DNA of 64,000 nucleotides from Limnochordia bacterium (GCA_023230925.1 JALNWK010000010.1:1-64000), one strand, 5' to 3'; counted from the stretch's first letter, positions 1 through 8,800 are shown. The notes: generated by a model from the sequence alone, not told the origin. Numbers and translations: made by a program.

Positions 1-138
1 GACTTCGTCTGGTGGATTGTCGAACCTGTTCAACAGACTCAATGAAGGTACCACTTTCTAGCACGTAAGGAACCGAGCCGACTTGGAGATGGAGCCTCTA
101 CCCGCTAATCGTTGACTCACTCGGGATCGCTTTGGACC
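1..138. other. left-edge sequence, no gene recognised
   Basis: One frame is open from base 2 and stops with TAG at 59-61. It could be the last 19 codons of an upstream gene (ending GTTF), but nothing in it is recognisable. No other feature is seen before the promoter of the glycolytic operon. Confidence 0.3.
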
Positions 139-167
139 TAGACAAATAAACTCACCTCGGGTATAAT
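139..167 (+). promoter_or_regulatory. sigma-A promoter of the glycolytic operon
   Basis: TAGACA (139-144), a 17-base spacer and TATAAT (162-167). Initiation is expected near base 174. This places the palindrome at 185-202 just downstream of the start, where CggR-type repressors bind in relatives. Confidence 0.7.
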
Positions 168-184
168 TTACCTTGACGGCTAAA

Positions 185-202
185 TGTCCCGGGTGTGGGA
201 CA
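185..202. promoter_or_regulatory. candidate CggR operator
   Basis: A perfect inverted repeat, TGTCCC-N6-GGGACA, sits about 11-28 bases after the predicted transcription start and about 110 bases before cggR. Known CggR operators are built from GGGAC/GTCCC-type half-sites in the cggR leader. The assignment rests on this resemblance and on position. Confidence 0.55.
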
Positions 203-308
203 ATTTTGGGCCGTAGCGGGGCGTGCTTTATCCCGGAGCTTTGTCCAGGGGGGAATGTTGCAGTAGATACCGAACGTATTTGCTGCCTAGTTTATGGAGA
301 AAGTAGAA

Positions 309-1328
309 GTGATGCAAACCGTTGTACCCGAAAGCAGGGAGTTGATAGAACGAAGGTACATTATCCTTCGGAATATCTACTTTTCTCAGCCGGTAGGACG
401 ACGTGCCCTCGCTGCGAAATTGGATTTTAGTGAGCGGACCATTCGCCGGGAGGTAGAGGTTTTAAGACAACAGGGGCTTGTCGAACCGGACCCATTAGGG
501 ATGCGGTTAACTTCTGAAGGCGAGCTCATCCTAGCAAGGCTCACCGACTTTTTGCATGATCTTTTGGGATTGGGAGAGTTGGAGAGAAGCGTTGAAAAAC
601 TGCTTAACCTAAAGGAAGTCCTAGTTGTTCCCGGCGATTCCGATCGTGATGAGACGATTAAGAAGGAAATCGCCAAGGCTACGGTGCAGTTTCTGCTCAA
701 ACGTCTTGAGGGCGGGCAGGTTCTGGTAGTCACTGGTGGGACAACCTTGGCGGAAGTGGCACGATACCTACCGCCTCTGCAGGATAAGAAGGAAGTAGTT
801 GTCGTACCCGGGCGGGGGGGACTTGGAGAGAACGTAGAGCTGCAGGCCAATACCATAGCTGCTGCCTTTGCCAACCACTTAGGAGGTACCTACCGACTGC
901 TTCATGTACCCGATGATCTTGATCAAGAGGTACTTTCCACGATTTGCAATGAGCCTAAGGTAAGAGAGATCGTGGACTTAATCCGTTCTGCGGATATGGT
1001 TCTCCATGGGATCGGTACTGCCCAGGAGATGGCTAGAAGACGAGCCTTGAGTATGGAGCAAAGAAAGAAGCTGTTTGACAGCGGTGCGGTGGGGGAAGCC
1101 TTCGGTTATTATTTCAATGAAGAAGGCCAGATTGTTCATTCGGTTACCAGTGCTGGTTTACATTTTCATGACCTTGCCAACATTGGTCTTGTGGTAGCCG
1201 TCGGCGGAGGGCATACTAAAGCTGATGCTGTAGTATCCGTGCTTGCCCATGGTTATCAGGATGTACTTATTACAGACGAAGGAGCTGCCCGACAGATTCA
1301 CGCCAGACTAACTGGTGGAAAGGGCTGA
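309..1328 (+). CDS. cggR: central glycolytic genes regulator, SorC/DeoR-type
   Basis: This is a SorC-family transcriptional repressor of glycolytic genes; the family responds to phosphorylated sugars such as fructose-1,6-bisphosphate. The N-terminal third has a helix-turn-helix (GRRALAAKLDFSERTIRREV), and the rest is the sugar-phosphate-binding domain with the VVTGGTTLAEVA and VVVPGRGGLGE segments. It heads the operon cggR-gapA-pgk-tpiA-gpmI-eno, as in Bacillus. The GTG at 309 is preferred because GGAGA at 297-301 lies 7 bases upstream. ATG 312 and ATG 294 are in-frame alternatives, and 294 has no ribosome binding site. It is probably autoregulated through the palindrome at 185-202. Length (about 339 residues) is normal for the family. 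Confidence 0.92.
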   Translation: MMQTVVPESRELIERRYIILRNIYFSQPVGRRALAAKLDFSERTIRREVEVLRQQGLVEPDPLGMRLTSEGELILARLTDFLHDLLGLGELERSVEKLLNLKEVLVVPGDSDRDETIKKEIAKATVQFLLKRLEGGQVLVVTGGTTLAEVARYLPPLQDKKEVVVVPGRGGLGENVELQANTIAAAFANHLGGTYRLLHVPDDLDQEVLSTICNEPKVREIVDLIRSADMVLHGIGTAQEMARRRALSMEQRKKLFDSGAVGEAFGYYFNEEGQIVHSVTSAGLHFHDLANIGLVVAVGGGHTKADAVVSVLAHGYQDVLITDEGAARQIHARLTGGKG

Positions 1329-1383
1329 TCCTATATACCCAAGGGGTTTGGGGTTGTTACTTAATCAACAGGAAGGAGAGAGT

Positions 1384-2391
1384 ATGATGGCAATTAAGAT
1401 TGCGATTAATGGATTTGGTCGGATTGGACGGAATGTACTAAGAGGTGCGTTCAAGGATCCCGATTTGGAGTTTGTGGCGATCAATGATCTGACTGATGCT
1501 AAGACCCTTGCGCATCTACTCAAGTATGACTCAGTACATGGTATCTTTGATGCCGAAGTTTCCGCAACCGACAACGCGATCGTCGTTGACGGGAAAGAGA
1601 TCAAGATTTTCTCTGAAAAGAATCCCGCAGTCTTGCCTTGGAAGGAATTAGGTGTGGATGTTGTTGTAGAGTCCACTGGTGTATTTCGGAAGAGGGATCA
1701 AGCACAATGGCACCTCGATGCTGGGGCCAAGAAAGTAATCATTACCGCTCCGGCGAAAAACGAGGATATCACGATCGTCATGGGTGTAAACGAAGCACAA
1801 TATGACCCGGCTAATCATCACGTGGTTTCCAATGCTTCTTGTACCACCAACTGTCTAGCTCCTGTAGCTAAGGTTGTCCATGAGAACTTCGGAATCAAAC
1901 GGGGCTTTATGACCACCGTTCACTCCTATACCAATGACCAGCAGATCCTGGATTTACCTCATAAGGATCTACGAAGGGCCCGAGCTGCAGCGATGAGCAT
2001 TATCCCCACAACCACGGGTGCAGCGGTGGCTGTTGGCCTAGTACTGCCAGAGTTGAAGGGTAAATTGGACGGTTTTGCCATGCGGGTTCCGACCCCCGAT
2101 GTATCCATTGTGGATCTTACCTGTGAACTAGAGAAGACAGCTACTGCAGAGGAGATCAACGCTGCGTTGAAGAAAGCAGCTGATGGTCCCTTGGCCGGTG
2201 TCTTGGGCTATACCGAGGATCCCTTGGTCTCCATGGATTACAAGGGAAACAGCAATTCAGCTATTGTCGATGGTCAGCTCACCAATACTTTGGGTGGCAA
2301 CTTTGTCAAGGTTGTTGCTTGGTATGATAACGAGTGGGCATATTCCCTACGCGTCGCTGACCTAGCGAAGTTCATGGCCAAAAAGGCGTAA
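1384..2391 (+). CDS. gapA: glyceraldehyde-3-phosphate dehydrogenase
   Basis: This cytoplasmic NAD-dependent enzyme oxidises glyceraldehyde-3-phosphate to 1,3-bisphosphoglycerate. The N-terminal Rossmann motif is INGFGRIGRN, the catalytic cysteine lies in SNASCTTNC (about residue 153), and the catalytic histidine lies in TTVHSYTNDQ. At about 335 residues it is full length. The start is ATG 1384 (or the adjacent ATG 1387), with the strong site GGAAGGAGAG at 1371-1380. It lies 55 bases after cggR, and a 10-bp hairpin separates it from pgk. In the related Bacillus operon the cggR-gapA mRNA is processed, so gapA may be more abundant than its neighbours; that is inference here. Confidence 0.97.
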   Translation: MMAIKIAINGFGRIGRNVLRGAFKDPDLEFVAINDLTDAKTLAHLLKYDSVHGIFDAEVSATDNAIVVDGKEIKIFSEKNPAVLPWKELGVDVVVESTGVFRKRDQAQWHLDAGAKKVIITAPAKNEDITIVMGVNEAQYDPANHHVVSNASCTTNCLAPVAKVVHENFGIKRGFMTTVHSYTNDQQILDLPHKDLRRARAAAMSIIPTTTGAAVAVGLVLPELKGKLDGFAMRVPTPDVSIVDLTCELEKTATAEEINAALKKAADGPLAGVLGYTEDPLVSMDYKGNSNSAIVDGQLTNTLGGNFVKVVAWYDNEWAYSLRVADLAKFMAKKA

Positions 2392-2404
2392 GTGTTTGTG
2401 CATG

Positions 2405-2427
2405 GACCGGGTAGCGTCTACCCGGTC
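2405..2427 (+). other. hairpin between gapA and pgk
   Basis: A perfect 10-bp stem (GACCGGGTAG against CTACCCGGTC) with a 3-base loop lies 14 bases after the gapA stop. There is no clear run of T after it, so an mRNA-stabilising or processing structure is more likely than a full terminator. Confidence 0.6.
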
Positions 2428-2449
2428 ATTTCTTGCGGAGGTGATTGCT

Positions 2450-3634
2450 GTGCAGAAGATGAGCGTCCGGGATATTGATGTGAAGAATAAAACGGTCCTT
2501 GTGCGGGTGGATTTTAACGTACCGATGCAGGATGGGCAGATTACCGATGATAACCGCATTCAAGCTGCCTTGCCTACCATTACTTACCTGATCGAACAGG
2601 GAGCCAAGGTTGTATTGTGTTCCCATCTCGGTCGGCCGAAGGGCAAAGTGGTTTCTGAGCTCCGTCTGGATCCAGTTGCTAAAAGGCTAAGCGAGCTTTT
2701 GAACCAGGAAGTCACCAAGGTTGATGACTGTGTTGGCCCAGTTGTGGAGGAAGTTGTGGCGAAAATGGAGGCGAAGGATGTCGTTCTTTTGGAGAACCTT
2801 CGTTTCCACGGGGAAGAAGAGAAAAATGCCGCCGCCTTTGCCCAACAGTTGGCCAGCATTGCGGATATCTATGTGAATGATGCCTTTGGGGCCGCCCATC
2901 GGGCGCATGCCTCCACCGAAGGGGTAGCAAAACATATTCCGGGGGTAGCCGGTTTCCTGATGGAAAAGGAAATCTCCGTGATGGGTAAGGCCCTAGAAAA
3001 CCCTGAGCGGCCCTTTGTAGCCATTTTAGGTGGGGCGAAGGTAAAGGATAAGATTGGTGTTATCCAAAACCTATTGTCTAAGGTAGATTCCTTACTCATT
3101 GGTGGCGGTATGGCCTATACCTTCCTCAAGGCCCAAGGCTTGGAGATTGGTAATTCTTTGTTGGATGAAGACGGTTTAGGACTTGCCAAGGAACTGATGG
3201 ATCTGGCGGAAAAGAAGGGGGTCAACATGTTTTTGCCTGTTGATGTGGTGGTAGCTCAGGAGTTTGCCCCTGATAGCCCCCATAAGACCGTCGATGTTAA
3301 GGAGATTCCTGCGGACTGGATGGGCCTAGATATTGGGCCAAAGACCAGAGCCCAGTTTGCTAGAGTGATTAAGCGAGCAAAGACAGTGGTTTGGAATGGT
3401 CCCATGGGGGTATTCGAGATGGATGCCTTTGCTAAGGGGACCTTTGAAGTAGCCCAGGCCTTAGCAGATGCTGATGCTGTAACGATTATCGGTGGAGGGG
3501 ATTCCGCAGCCGCGGTGGAAAAGGCGGGGTTGGCGGAGAAGATTACTCATGTGTCCACCGGTGGAGGTGCTTCCCTAGAGTTCTTGGAGGGGAAAGCGCT
3601 GCCTGGTGTTGAGGCGCTAAAGGATCGCCAGTAA
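2450..3634 (+). CDS. pgk: phosphoglycerate kinase
   Basis: It transfers the acyl phosphate of 1,3-bisphosphoglycerate to ADP, the first ATP-yielding step of lower glycolysis. Family motifs include VRVDFNVP near the N-terminus, SHLGRPKG, the VNDAFGAAHRAHAS loop, and the nucleotide-binding GGGDSAAA and STGGGASLE segments near the C-terminus. The start is GTG 2450, with GGAGGTG (2437-2443) 6 bases upstream; this gives 394 residues, the usual length. ATG 2459 is a possible alternative. It is the third gene of the glycolytic operon. Confidence 0.96.
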   Translation: MQKMSVRDIDVKNKTVLVRVDFNVPMQDGQITDDNRIQAALPTITYLIEQGAKVVLCSHLGRPKGKVVSELRLDPVAKRLSELLNQEVTKVDDCVGPVVEEVVAKMEAKDVVLLENLRFHGEEEKNAAAFAQQLASIADIYVNDAFGAAHRAHASTEGVAKHIPGVAGFLMEKEISVMGKALENPERPFVAILGGAKVKDKIGVIQNLLSKVDSLLIGGGMAYTFLKAQGLEIGNSLLDEDGLGLAKELMDLAEKKGVNMFLPVDVVVAQEFAPDSPHKTVDVKEIPADWMGLDIGPKTRAQFARVIKRAKTVVWNGPMGVFEMDAFAKGTFEVAQALADADAVTIIGGGDSAAAVEKAGLAEKITHVSTGGGASLEFLEGKALPGVEALKDRQ

Positions 3635-3641
3635 TTCCTAA

Positions 3642-3664
3642 CCCTCCACCCTTTAGGTGGAGGG
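3642..3664 (+). other. hairpin between pgk and tpiA
   Basis: A perfect 9-bp stem (CCCTCCACC/GGTGGAGGG) with a 5-base loop sits just after the pgk stop. There is no T-run. Like the hairpin after gapA, it looks like an intercistronic mRNA element. Confidence 0.6.
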
Positions 3665-3700
3665 TCGTAGAACTACGTTAGGTGGGGGGGAAGCCAACTG

Positions 3701-4468
3701 ATGCGGCAACCGATTATTGCAGGGAACTGGAAAATGAACGGTACCATCGAAGAAGCCGAGCAACTAAGTAAGAAAGTAGCTGAATTGACGGCTACATACG
3801 ATAACGTTGAAGTGGTCGTAATTCCGGTTTTTACGGCTTTATCGAAGGTTTATGATATGATCAAGGACACTAATGTGAAACTTGGCGCCCAGAACCTATT
3901 CTGGGAGGAAAAAGGCGCCTATACCGGTGAGATATCTCCAACAATGCTTCTTGATGTTGGGTGTGAGTACGTGGTGGTCGGTCACTCGGAGCGGCGGCAG
4001 TACTTTCATGAAACCGATCAGGATGTAAATACAAAGGTAAAGGCTGCGCTAAAATATGGTCTAAAACCCATTATGTGTGTCGGGGAGACCTTAGAACAAA
4101 GAGAGCAAGACCTAACAGAGCAAGTGGTTATTGGTCAATTGCAGGCTGGCCTGCGGGATGTGTCAGGGGAGCAGCTCGCAAATATTGTGATTGCCTATGA
4201 GCCAGTTTGGGCCATTGGTACAGGAAAGACGGCCACCTCAGAGGAAGCCAATCGAGTCATTGGCATCATCCGGGATACTGTTGCCAAACTGTACGACGGA
4301 AAAGTGGCCGATGCTATTCGTATTCAGTACGGTGGTAGCGTTAAAGCTAACAATGCCGAGGAGATCATGCAGCAGCCCGAGATTGATGGATGTTTGGTGG
4401 GCGGAGCGAGTTTGGATGCAACTGCCTTTATGACCATTGTGGCCGCAGGAGCAAAGTCGGTGTGTTAA
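3701..4468 (+). CDS. tpiA: triosephosphate isomerase
   Basis: It interconverts dihydroxyacetone phosphate and glyceraldehyde-3-phosphate. The N-terminal GNWKMNGT carries the substrate-binding Asn and Lys. The catalytic His is in VVGHSERR (about residue 95), the catalytic Glu is in AYEPVWAIGTG (about residue 167), and the phosphate-binding YGGSVKANN is near the end. The 255-residue length is normal. The start is ATG 3701, with a G-rich site (AGGTGGGGGGG) about 10 bases upstream. It is followed 17 bases later by gpmI. Confidence 0.96.
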   Translation: MRQPIIAGNWKMNGTIEEAEQLSKKVAELTATYDNVEVVVIPVFTALSKVYDMIKDTNVKLGAQNLFWEEKGAYTGEISPTMLLDVGCEYVVVGHSERRQYFHETDQDVNTKVKAALKYGLKPIMCVGETLEQREQDLTEQVVIGQLQAGLRDVSGEQLANIVIAYEPVWAIGTGKTATSEEANRVIGIIRDTVAKLYDGKVADAIRIQYGGSVKANNAEEIMQQPEIDGCLVGGASLDATAFMTIVAAGAKSVC

Positions 4469-4485
4469 TGCAAGGGAGGAAGACA

Positions 4486-6033
4486 GTGGGTATGAGACCT
4501 GTTGCGCTGGTGATCCTGGATGGATGGGGTTACAGCGAGGAGACACATGGTAATGCGGTGGCACAAGGCCATACGCCGAATCTTGATCAGTATTGGAATA
4601 CTTACCCCCATTCATTTCTTTCGGCCTCGGGTCCCTCCGTTGGTCTTATGGAAGGACAGATGGGGGATTCTAATGTTGGTCACCTCAATATTGGTGCAGG
4701 GCGGATTGTCTACCAGCACGTTGAAAGAATTAATGTTGCGATTAGGGACGGCTCGTTTTTTGCCAACGATGCCCTTCTTGGGGCCATCAAACATGCCAAA
4801 GACAACGATGGGGCACTACATCTGATGGGGTTGGTGTCCCCAGGTGGTGTGCACAGCCACAGTAATCATTTGTATGCCTTGCTGAAAATGGCAAAGGATG
4901 CGGGACTTTCCCAAGTTTTTGTCCACTGCTTTCTTGATGGGCGAGATGTACCACCAAAGAGTGCCTTGGAGTATGTCAAGGGACTAGAAGAGCAAATGAG
5001 GGAAATAGGGGTGGGACGTATCGCTACTGTTTCCGGTCGGTACTATGCGATGGACCGGGATAATCGTTGGGAGCGCCTAAACCTAGCCTATGATGCTATG
5101 GTCCTTGGGAAAGGACGGATGGCCGAGGATCCTGTGCAAGCTGTTTTAGATGCCTACGATGCCGATGAAACCGACGAGTTTGTCCTGCCTACAGTCATTG
5201 GTCAGGAGGGAAAGCCCACTGCTGTGATTGAGGACAATGATGCGGTTATCTTCTTCAACTTTCGAAGTGATCGGGCTAGGCAGTTAACTTACTCCTTTGT
5301 CCGGGAGGATTTCCAAGGGTTTCAAAGAGAAAAGTGGCCTAAGGTTCACTTTACTTCCTTTACGCAGTATGCGGAGGATTTGGAGATTCCCTTTGCTTTT
5401 ATGCCCGATGAGCCAGAGACTACTCTAGGGAAGGTCGTCAGTGACGCAGGTCTTACCCAACTGCGGATCGCTGAGACAGAGAAATATGCCCATGTTACCT
5501 TCTTTTTCAACGGGGGTCAGGAAGTGGAGTTCCCGGGGGAGCGAAGACGCTTGATTCCCTCTCCGAAGGTGGCCACCTATGATCTGCAGCCAGAGATGAG
5601 TGCACCAAAGGTAACCGAGGCAGTTCTTGAAGAGATCCAAAAGGGTGTTGACCTTATTGTCCTAAATTATGCTAACCTGGACATGGTGGGGCATACCGGT
5701 GTAATGGAAGCTGCCCTTAAGGCGGTGGCCGCGGTGGATGAATGCTTAGGCAAAGTTGTCCAGGCGGTACAAGATGCCGGTGGATGTCTACTAGTGATTG
5801 CCGATCATGGAAATGCGGAGCAAATGGTGGATCCGGATACCGGTAAACCTCATACAGCCCATACCAGTAATCCTGTACCAGCCATACTAATCTGTGATAA
5901 ACTAAAGGATAAGGTACAAATGCGTTCTGGAATACTGGCCGATGTGGCTCCTACCATTTTGGAATTGCTAAACATAGATCAGCCCATTATTATGAAGGGC
6001 GAATCTTTGATTACAAAGGAGGCAAAACAATGA
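4486..6033 (+). CDS. gpmI: 2,3-bisphosphoglycerate-independent phosphoglycerate mutase
   Basis: This Mn-dependent enzyme of the alkaline-phosphatase superfamily converts 3- to 2-phosphoglycerate. The N-terminal VILDGWGY supplies a metal-binding Asp, the phospho-accepting Ser is in MGDSNVGHLNIGAGR, and the C-terminal metal site is IADHGNAE followed by HTAHT. The GTG at 4486 fits the site GGAGG at 4475-4479 and gives 515 residues; ATG 4492 is also possible. The stop overlaps the eno start by 4 bases (ATGA), which indicates translational coupling. Confidence 0.95.
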   Translation: MGMRPVALVILDGWGYSEETHGNAVAQGHTPNLDQYWNTYPHSFLSASGPSVGLMEGQMGDSNVGHLNIGAGRIVYQHVERINVAIRDGSFFANDALLGAIKHAKDNDGALHLMGLVSPGGVHSHSNHLYALLKMAKDAGLSQVFVHCFLDGRDVPPKSALEYVKGLEEQMREIGVGRIATVSGRYYAMDRDNRWERLNLAYDAMVLGKGRMAEDPVQAVLDAYDADETDEFVLPTVIGQEGKPTAVIEDNDAVIFFNFRSDRARQLTYSFVREDFQGFQREKWPKVHFTSFTQYAEDLEIPFAFMPDEPETTLGKVVSDAGLTQLRIAETEKYAHVTFFFNGGQEVEFPGERRRLIPSPKVATYDLQPEMSAPKVTEAVLEEIQKGVDLIVLNYANLDMVGHTGVMEAALKAVAAVDECLGKVVQAVQDAGGCLLVIADHGNAEQMVDPDTGKPHTAHTSNPVPAILICDKLKDKVQMRSGILADVAPTILELLNIDQPIIMKGESLITKEAKQ

Positions 6034-7313
6034 CCATTATTGATGGTGTAATCGCAAGACAGATTCTGGATTCAAGGGGTAACCCCACCGTGGAAGTAGA
6101 AGTCTATCTGGCCGATGGTAGCATGGGTCGTGCCGCGGTTCCCTCGGGAGCATCCACTGGTGCCTTTGAAGCTGTTGAGCTAAGAGATGGGGATAAGGAT
6201 CATTATCTCGGTAAAGGCGTACTTAAGGCAGTCAACAATGTCAATGAGAAGATCGCTGAGGAACTGATCGGGTGGGACGCTGTTGATCAGGTGGGTATCG
6301 ACACCTTTTTGTGCGAACTAGACGGTACGGATAATAAGGGCAAACTTGGCGCCAATGCGATCTTGGGTGTTTCCATGGCGGTGGCTAAAGCTGCGGCTAA
6401 CTCCCTAGGCTTACCCTTGTACCGCTATTTGGGCGGTGTAAACGGCAAGGTGCTTCCTGTGCCGATGATGAACATTCTCAACGGTGGGGAACATGCAGAT
6501 AACAACGTGGATATCCAGGAGTTCATGGTGATGCCCGTGGGAGCCAAGCGGTTCTCCGAAGCTCTGCGTATGGGTGCCGAGGTTTTTCACAGCCTTAGAA
6601 GCGTCCTGAAGGAGAAGGGCTTGAATACGGCCGTTGGTGATGAAGGCGGCTTTGCTCCTAATCTGAAATCCAACGAGGAAGCCATTGAAGTTATTCTCGA
6701 AGCCATTGAACGGGCCGGCTATGCGCCCGGTGAAGATGTAATGATTGCTCTGGATGTGGCCTCAACGGAGATGTTTGCCAATGGTAAGTACCACTTTGAA
6801 GGAGAAGGTGTGACTAGGACTCCTGATGAGATGATTGCCTTTTACGAGTCCTTGGTCAGCAAGTATCCGATTATCTCGATTGAAGACCCCTTGAGTGAAG
6901 AAGAGTGGGATAGCTGGGGCAAGGCCACTGCCTCTTTGGGTAAGAAGCTACAGATTGTGGGCGACGATTTGTTTGTAACCAATACCAAGCGTCTATCCCG
7001 AGGTATTGAATTAGGTGTAGGTAACTCAATTTTGGTGAAGGTTAACCAAATCGGGACGATTACCGAGACCCTTGATGCTGTGGAAATGGCCAAACGGGCT
7101 GGCTATACGGCGGTTATTTCCCATCGGTCCGGGGAGACAGAGGATGTTACCATTGCAGATATTGCTGTAGCTACCAATGCCGGTCAAATTAAGACTGGTG
7201 CACCTAGCCGGACGGATCGAGTTGCCAAGTATAACCAGCTGCTGCGCATTGAAGAGGAGCTAGGGGATACAGCCGAGTATTTGGGCAAGGATGCATTTTA
7301 CAATCTTCGGTAG
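6030..7313 (+). CDS. eno: enolase
   Basis: It dehydrates 2-phosphoglycerate to phosphoenolpyruvate and may also be a degradosome component. Visible signatures are RQILDSRGNPTVEVEV, SGASTGAFEAVELRDGD, the acid/base region VGDEGGFAPNL, the metal-binding Asp and Glu in ALDVASTEM and SIEDPLSEEEWDSW, and the C-terminal ISHRSGETED. It has 427 residues, full length. The ribosome site AAAGGAGG lies inside the gpmI 3' end. It is the last gene of the operon and is followed directly by an intrinsic terminator. Confidence 0.97.
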   Translation: MTIIDGVIARQILDSRGNPTVEVEVYLADGSMGRAAVPSGASTGAFEAVELRDGDKDHYLGKGVLKAVNNVNEKIAEELIGWDAVDQVGIDTFLCELDGTDNKGKLGANAILGVSMAVAKAAANSLGLPLYRYLGGVNGKVLPVPMMNILNGGEHADNNVDIQEFMVMPVGAKRFSEALRMGAEVFHSLRSVLKEKGLNTAVGDEGGFAPNLKSNEEAIEVILEAIERAGYAPGEDVMIALDVASTEMFANGKYHFEGEGVTRTPDEMIAFYESLVSKYPIISIEDPLSEEEWDSWGKATASLGKKLQIVGDDLFVTNTKRLSRGIELGVGNSILVKVNQIGTITETLDAVEMAKRAGYTAVISHRSGETEDVTIADIAVATNAGQIKTGAPSRTDRVAKYNQLLRIEEELGDTAEYLGKDAFYNLR

Positions 7314-7324
7314 TATGACAGATG

Positions 7325-7360
7325 ACAAGCACAGGATGTCAAACATCTTGTGCTTGTTTC
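7325..7360 (+). terminator. terminator of the glycolytic operon
   Basis: A 15-bp stem (7325-7339 with 7343-7357, one G-T pair) has a 3-base loop and a short T-rich tail, 12 bases after the eno stop. Confidence 0.85.
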
Positions 7361-7377
7361 CTAAGGTGTGGTACAAT
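7348..7377 (+). promoter_or_regulatory. candidate secG promoter
   Basis: TTGTGC (7348-7353), an 18-base spacer and TACAAT (7372-7377). The -35 box lies within the descending arm of the eno terminator. Initiation would be about 15-20 bases before the secG start. Confidence 0.5.
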
Positions 7378-7400
7378 AGGCTCTAGCGGAGGTGGTTTTT

Positions 7401-7619
7401 GTGGCAACGGTGCTTTCTGTATTACAGTGGTTGATTTCCCTAAGCCTAATTGTGGTTGTCCTTTTGCAGCCAAGTGCTGGAGAGGGTCTCGGCTCGATTG
7501 GTGGGGGTGCTCAACTTTTCTCCAGGAAGAAAGGTTCCATAGAAATATTGGAGAAGGCAACGAAGGTATTAGCGGTTTGTTTTATGGGGTTATCTGTGGT
7601 TATGGCGATTTTTCTTTAA
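7401..7619 (+). CDS. secG: preprotein translocase subunit SecG
   Basis: This is the small membrane subunit of the SecYEG translocon. The 72 residues form two hydrophobic segments (VLQWLISLSLIVVVLLQPS and VLAVCFMGLSVVMAIFL) separated by the conserved loop GEGLGSIGGGAQLFSRKKG. GTG 7401 is chosen because GGAGGT at 7388-7393 lies 7 bases upstream; GTG 7392 overlaps that site. secG commonly follows enolase in Firmicutes. Its stop overlaps the stop of the convergent MFS gene. Confidence 0.92.
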   Translation: MATVLSVLQWLISLSLIVVVLLQPSAGEGLGSIGGGAQLFSRKKGSIEILEKATKVLAVCFMGLSVVMAIFL

Positions 7620-8800
7620 CCCTTCAGGTCGGCAGGCGGGCGGTGGCCCGCTTTTTTTGATCTTGGAAGCTTGAGGCTAATTGCAAATACCAAAACCAGG
7701 ATCACACAAGTTGTTCCCATTCCCTTAACCATTCCTGCATGGTCTGAAATCGCTCCAATACCAGCGGGAATAACCATGCCGCCTAAGGAGGCGCTGGTAA
7801 TCAAAAGGCCGGAGACTGTGCCTATGGATTGTGGGAACAGATCGCTTCCCATGGCGATTGCTGTGGGAAATAAGCCGGCTAAGAAAAATCCGGTTAGCAT
7901 GAACCCGATGGTAATTAGAGGTAATGCTTGGCCGAACACAGCCATACCTAAAAACACAGCGGCTCCTCCGGTACACAGCAAGATTGTCCCTCTATACCCA
8001 AGGCTAGAAGATAAGCGACTGCAGGTTAACCGGCCAGCGGATAACCCAAGATTATATAAGGAGAGAACCAAGGAAGCGGCTAAGGGAGTAAAGGTAAAGG
8101 TAGCCGACAGATACTGATTAAGCCATCCCACAATGCCATGTCCCACCCCTGTATAGGCAAACATGGTGATAGCTAAAAGCCAAAAGGCAATATTTCCGCC
8201 AATGGCGCGGACCACGCTTGGATCTAGTTTCCTGCTTGTGGAGGAGTCTGCCTGCGGATAGATGAGGCAACAAGATGATATGCAGTAAAGGAGCGCACAG
8301 GCGGCGATGATGAAAAACAACGCCCGCCAATTGGTGCTCATGGATAGGTAGATACCTGCAATCAGGGATCCAAGACAGGAACCAATTCCGAAAAAGGCGT
8401 GTAATCTGTTTAAGGCATAGCCCCGGTTTTCGGGATACAGGTCTGCAATCAGGGCATTAACCGCGATGTCTAAAAGGCCGTAGCTTAGGCCCGTGGTAAA
8501 GATGAAGAACAGATGACTGAGCCAGGTCTTTGCCAATCCATATCCGGCTAAACTCAAGGACAGAAGCATGGAACCAAAGACAATTAGCGGCTTACGACCG
8601 TAGATATCCGAGATGGAGCCGCCAAACAACACCGCAATGAGTCGTCCCACTGACATCAGCGTAAACACCGTTCCGGCCGTTAACAATGAAATTTCGTAGT
8701 CTGCAATTACAAAGGGCAAAGTCGGCCCGATGATGTTCATTAGTATTCCCAGAAGCAACAAGGCCAAATGTGCATTCCGAGTTAGCATGTGTTGTTCCAT
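7616..8800 (-). CDS. MFS transporter, substrate unknown
   Basis: A 394-residue inner-membrane permease with about 12 hydrophobic segments. It has the MFS loop motif after helix 2 (VGRLIAVLFGGSISDIYGRKPL) and a central hydrophilic loop (YPQADSSTSRK). The overall look is that of small sugar or multidrug-type MFS proteins, and the substrate cannot be assigned. The start is ATG 8800, without a strong ribosome site; a TTG at 8869 would begin inside the tmRNA terminator and is rejected. The last residues (about KKAGHRPPADLKG) are encoded by DNA that is also the secG terminator, and the two genes overlap by 4 bases tail to tail. Confidence 0.85.
   Translation of the reverse strand: MEQHMLTRNAHLALLLLGILMNIIGPTLPFVIADYEISLLTAGTVFTLMSVGRLIAVLFGGSISDIYGRKPLIVFGSMLLSLSLAGYGLAKTWLSHLFFIFTTGLSYGLLDIAVNALIADLYPENRGYALNRLHAFFGIGSCLGSLIAGIYLSMSTNWRALFFIIAACALLYCISSCCLIYPQADSSTSRKLDPSVVRAIGGNIAFWLLAITMFAYTGVGHGIVGWLNQYLSATFTFTPLAASLVLSLYNLGLSAGRLTCSRLSSSLGYRGTILLCTGGAAVFLGMAVFGQALPLITIGFMLTGFFLAGLFPTAIAMGSDLFPQSIGTVSGLLITSASLGGMVIPAGIGAISDHAGMVKGMGTTCVILVLVFAISLKLPRSKKAGHRPPADLKG
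7636..7658 (+). terminator. secG terminator
   Basis: GCGGGC-GGTG-GCCCGC followed by seven T. It lies inside the 3' coding end of the convergent MFS gene. Confidence 0.9.

Noticed and set aside
386..874. 162-codon minus-strand frame inside cggR
   Set aside because: Antisense shadow of a clear gene, Ser/Arg/Pro-rich, with no ribosome site.
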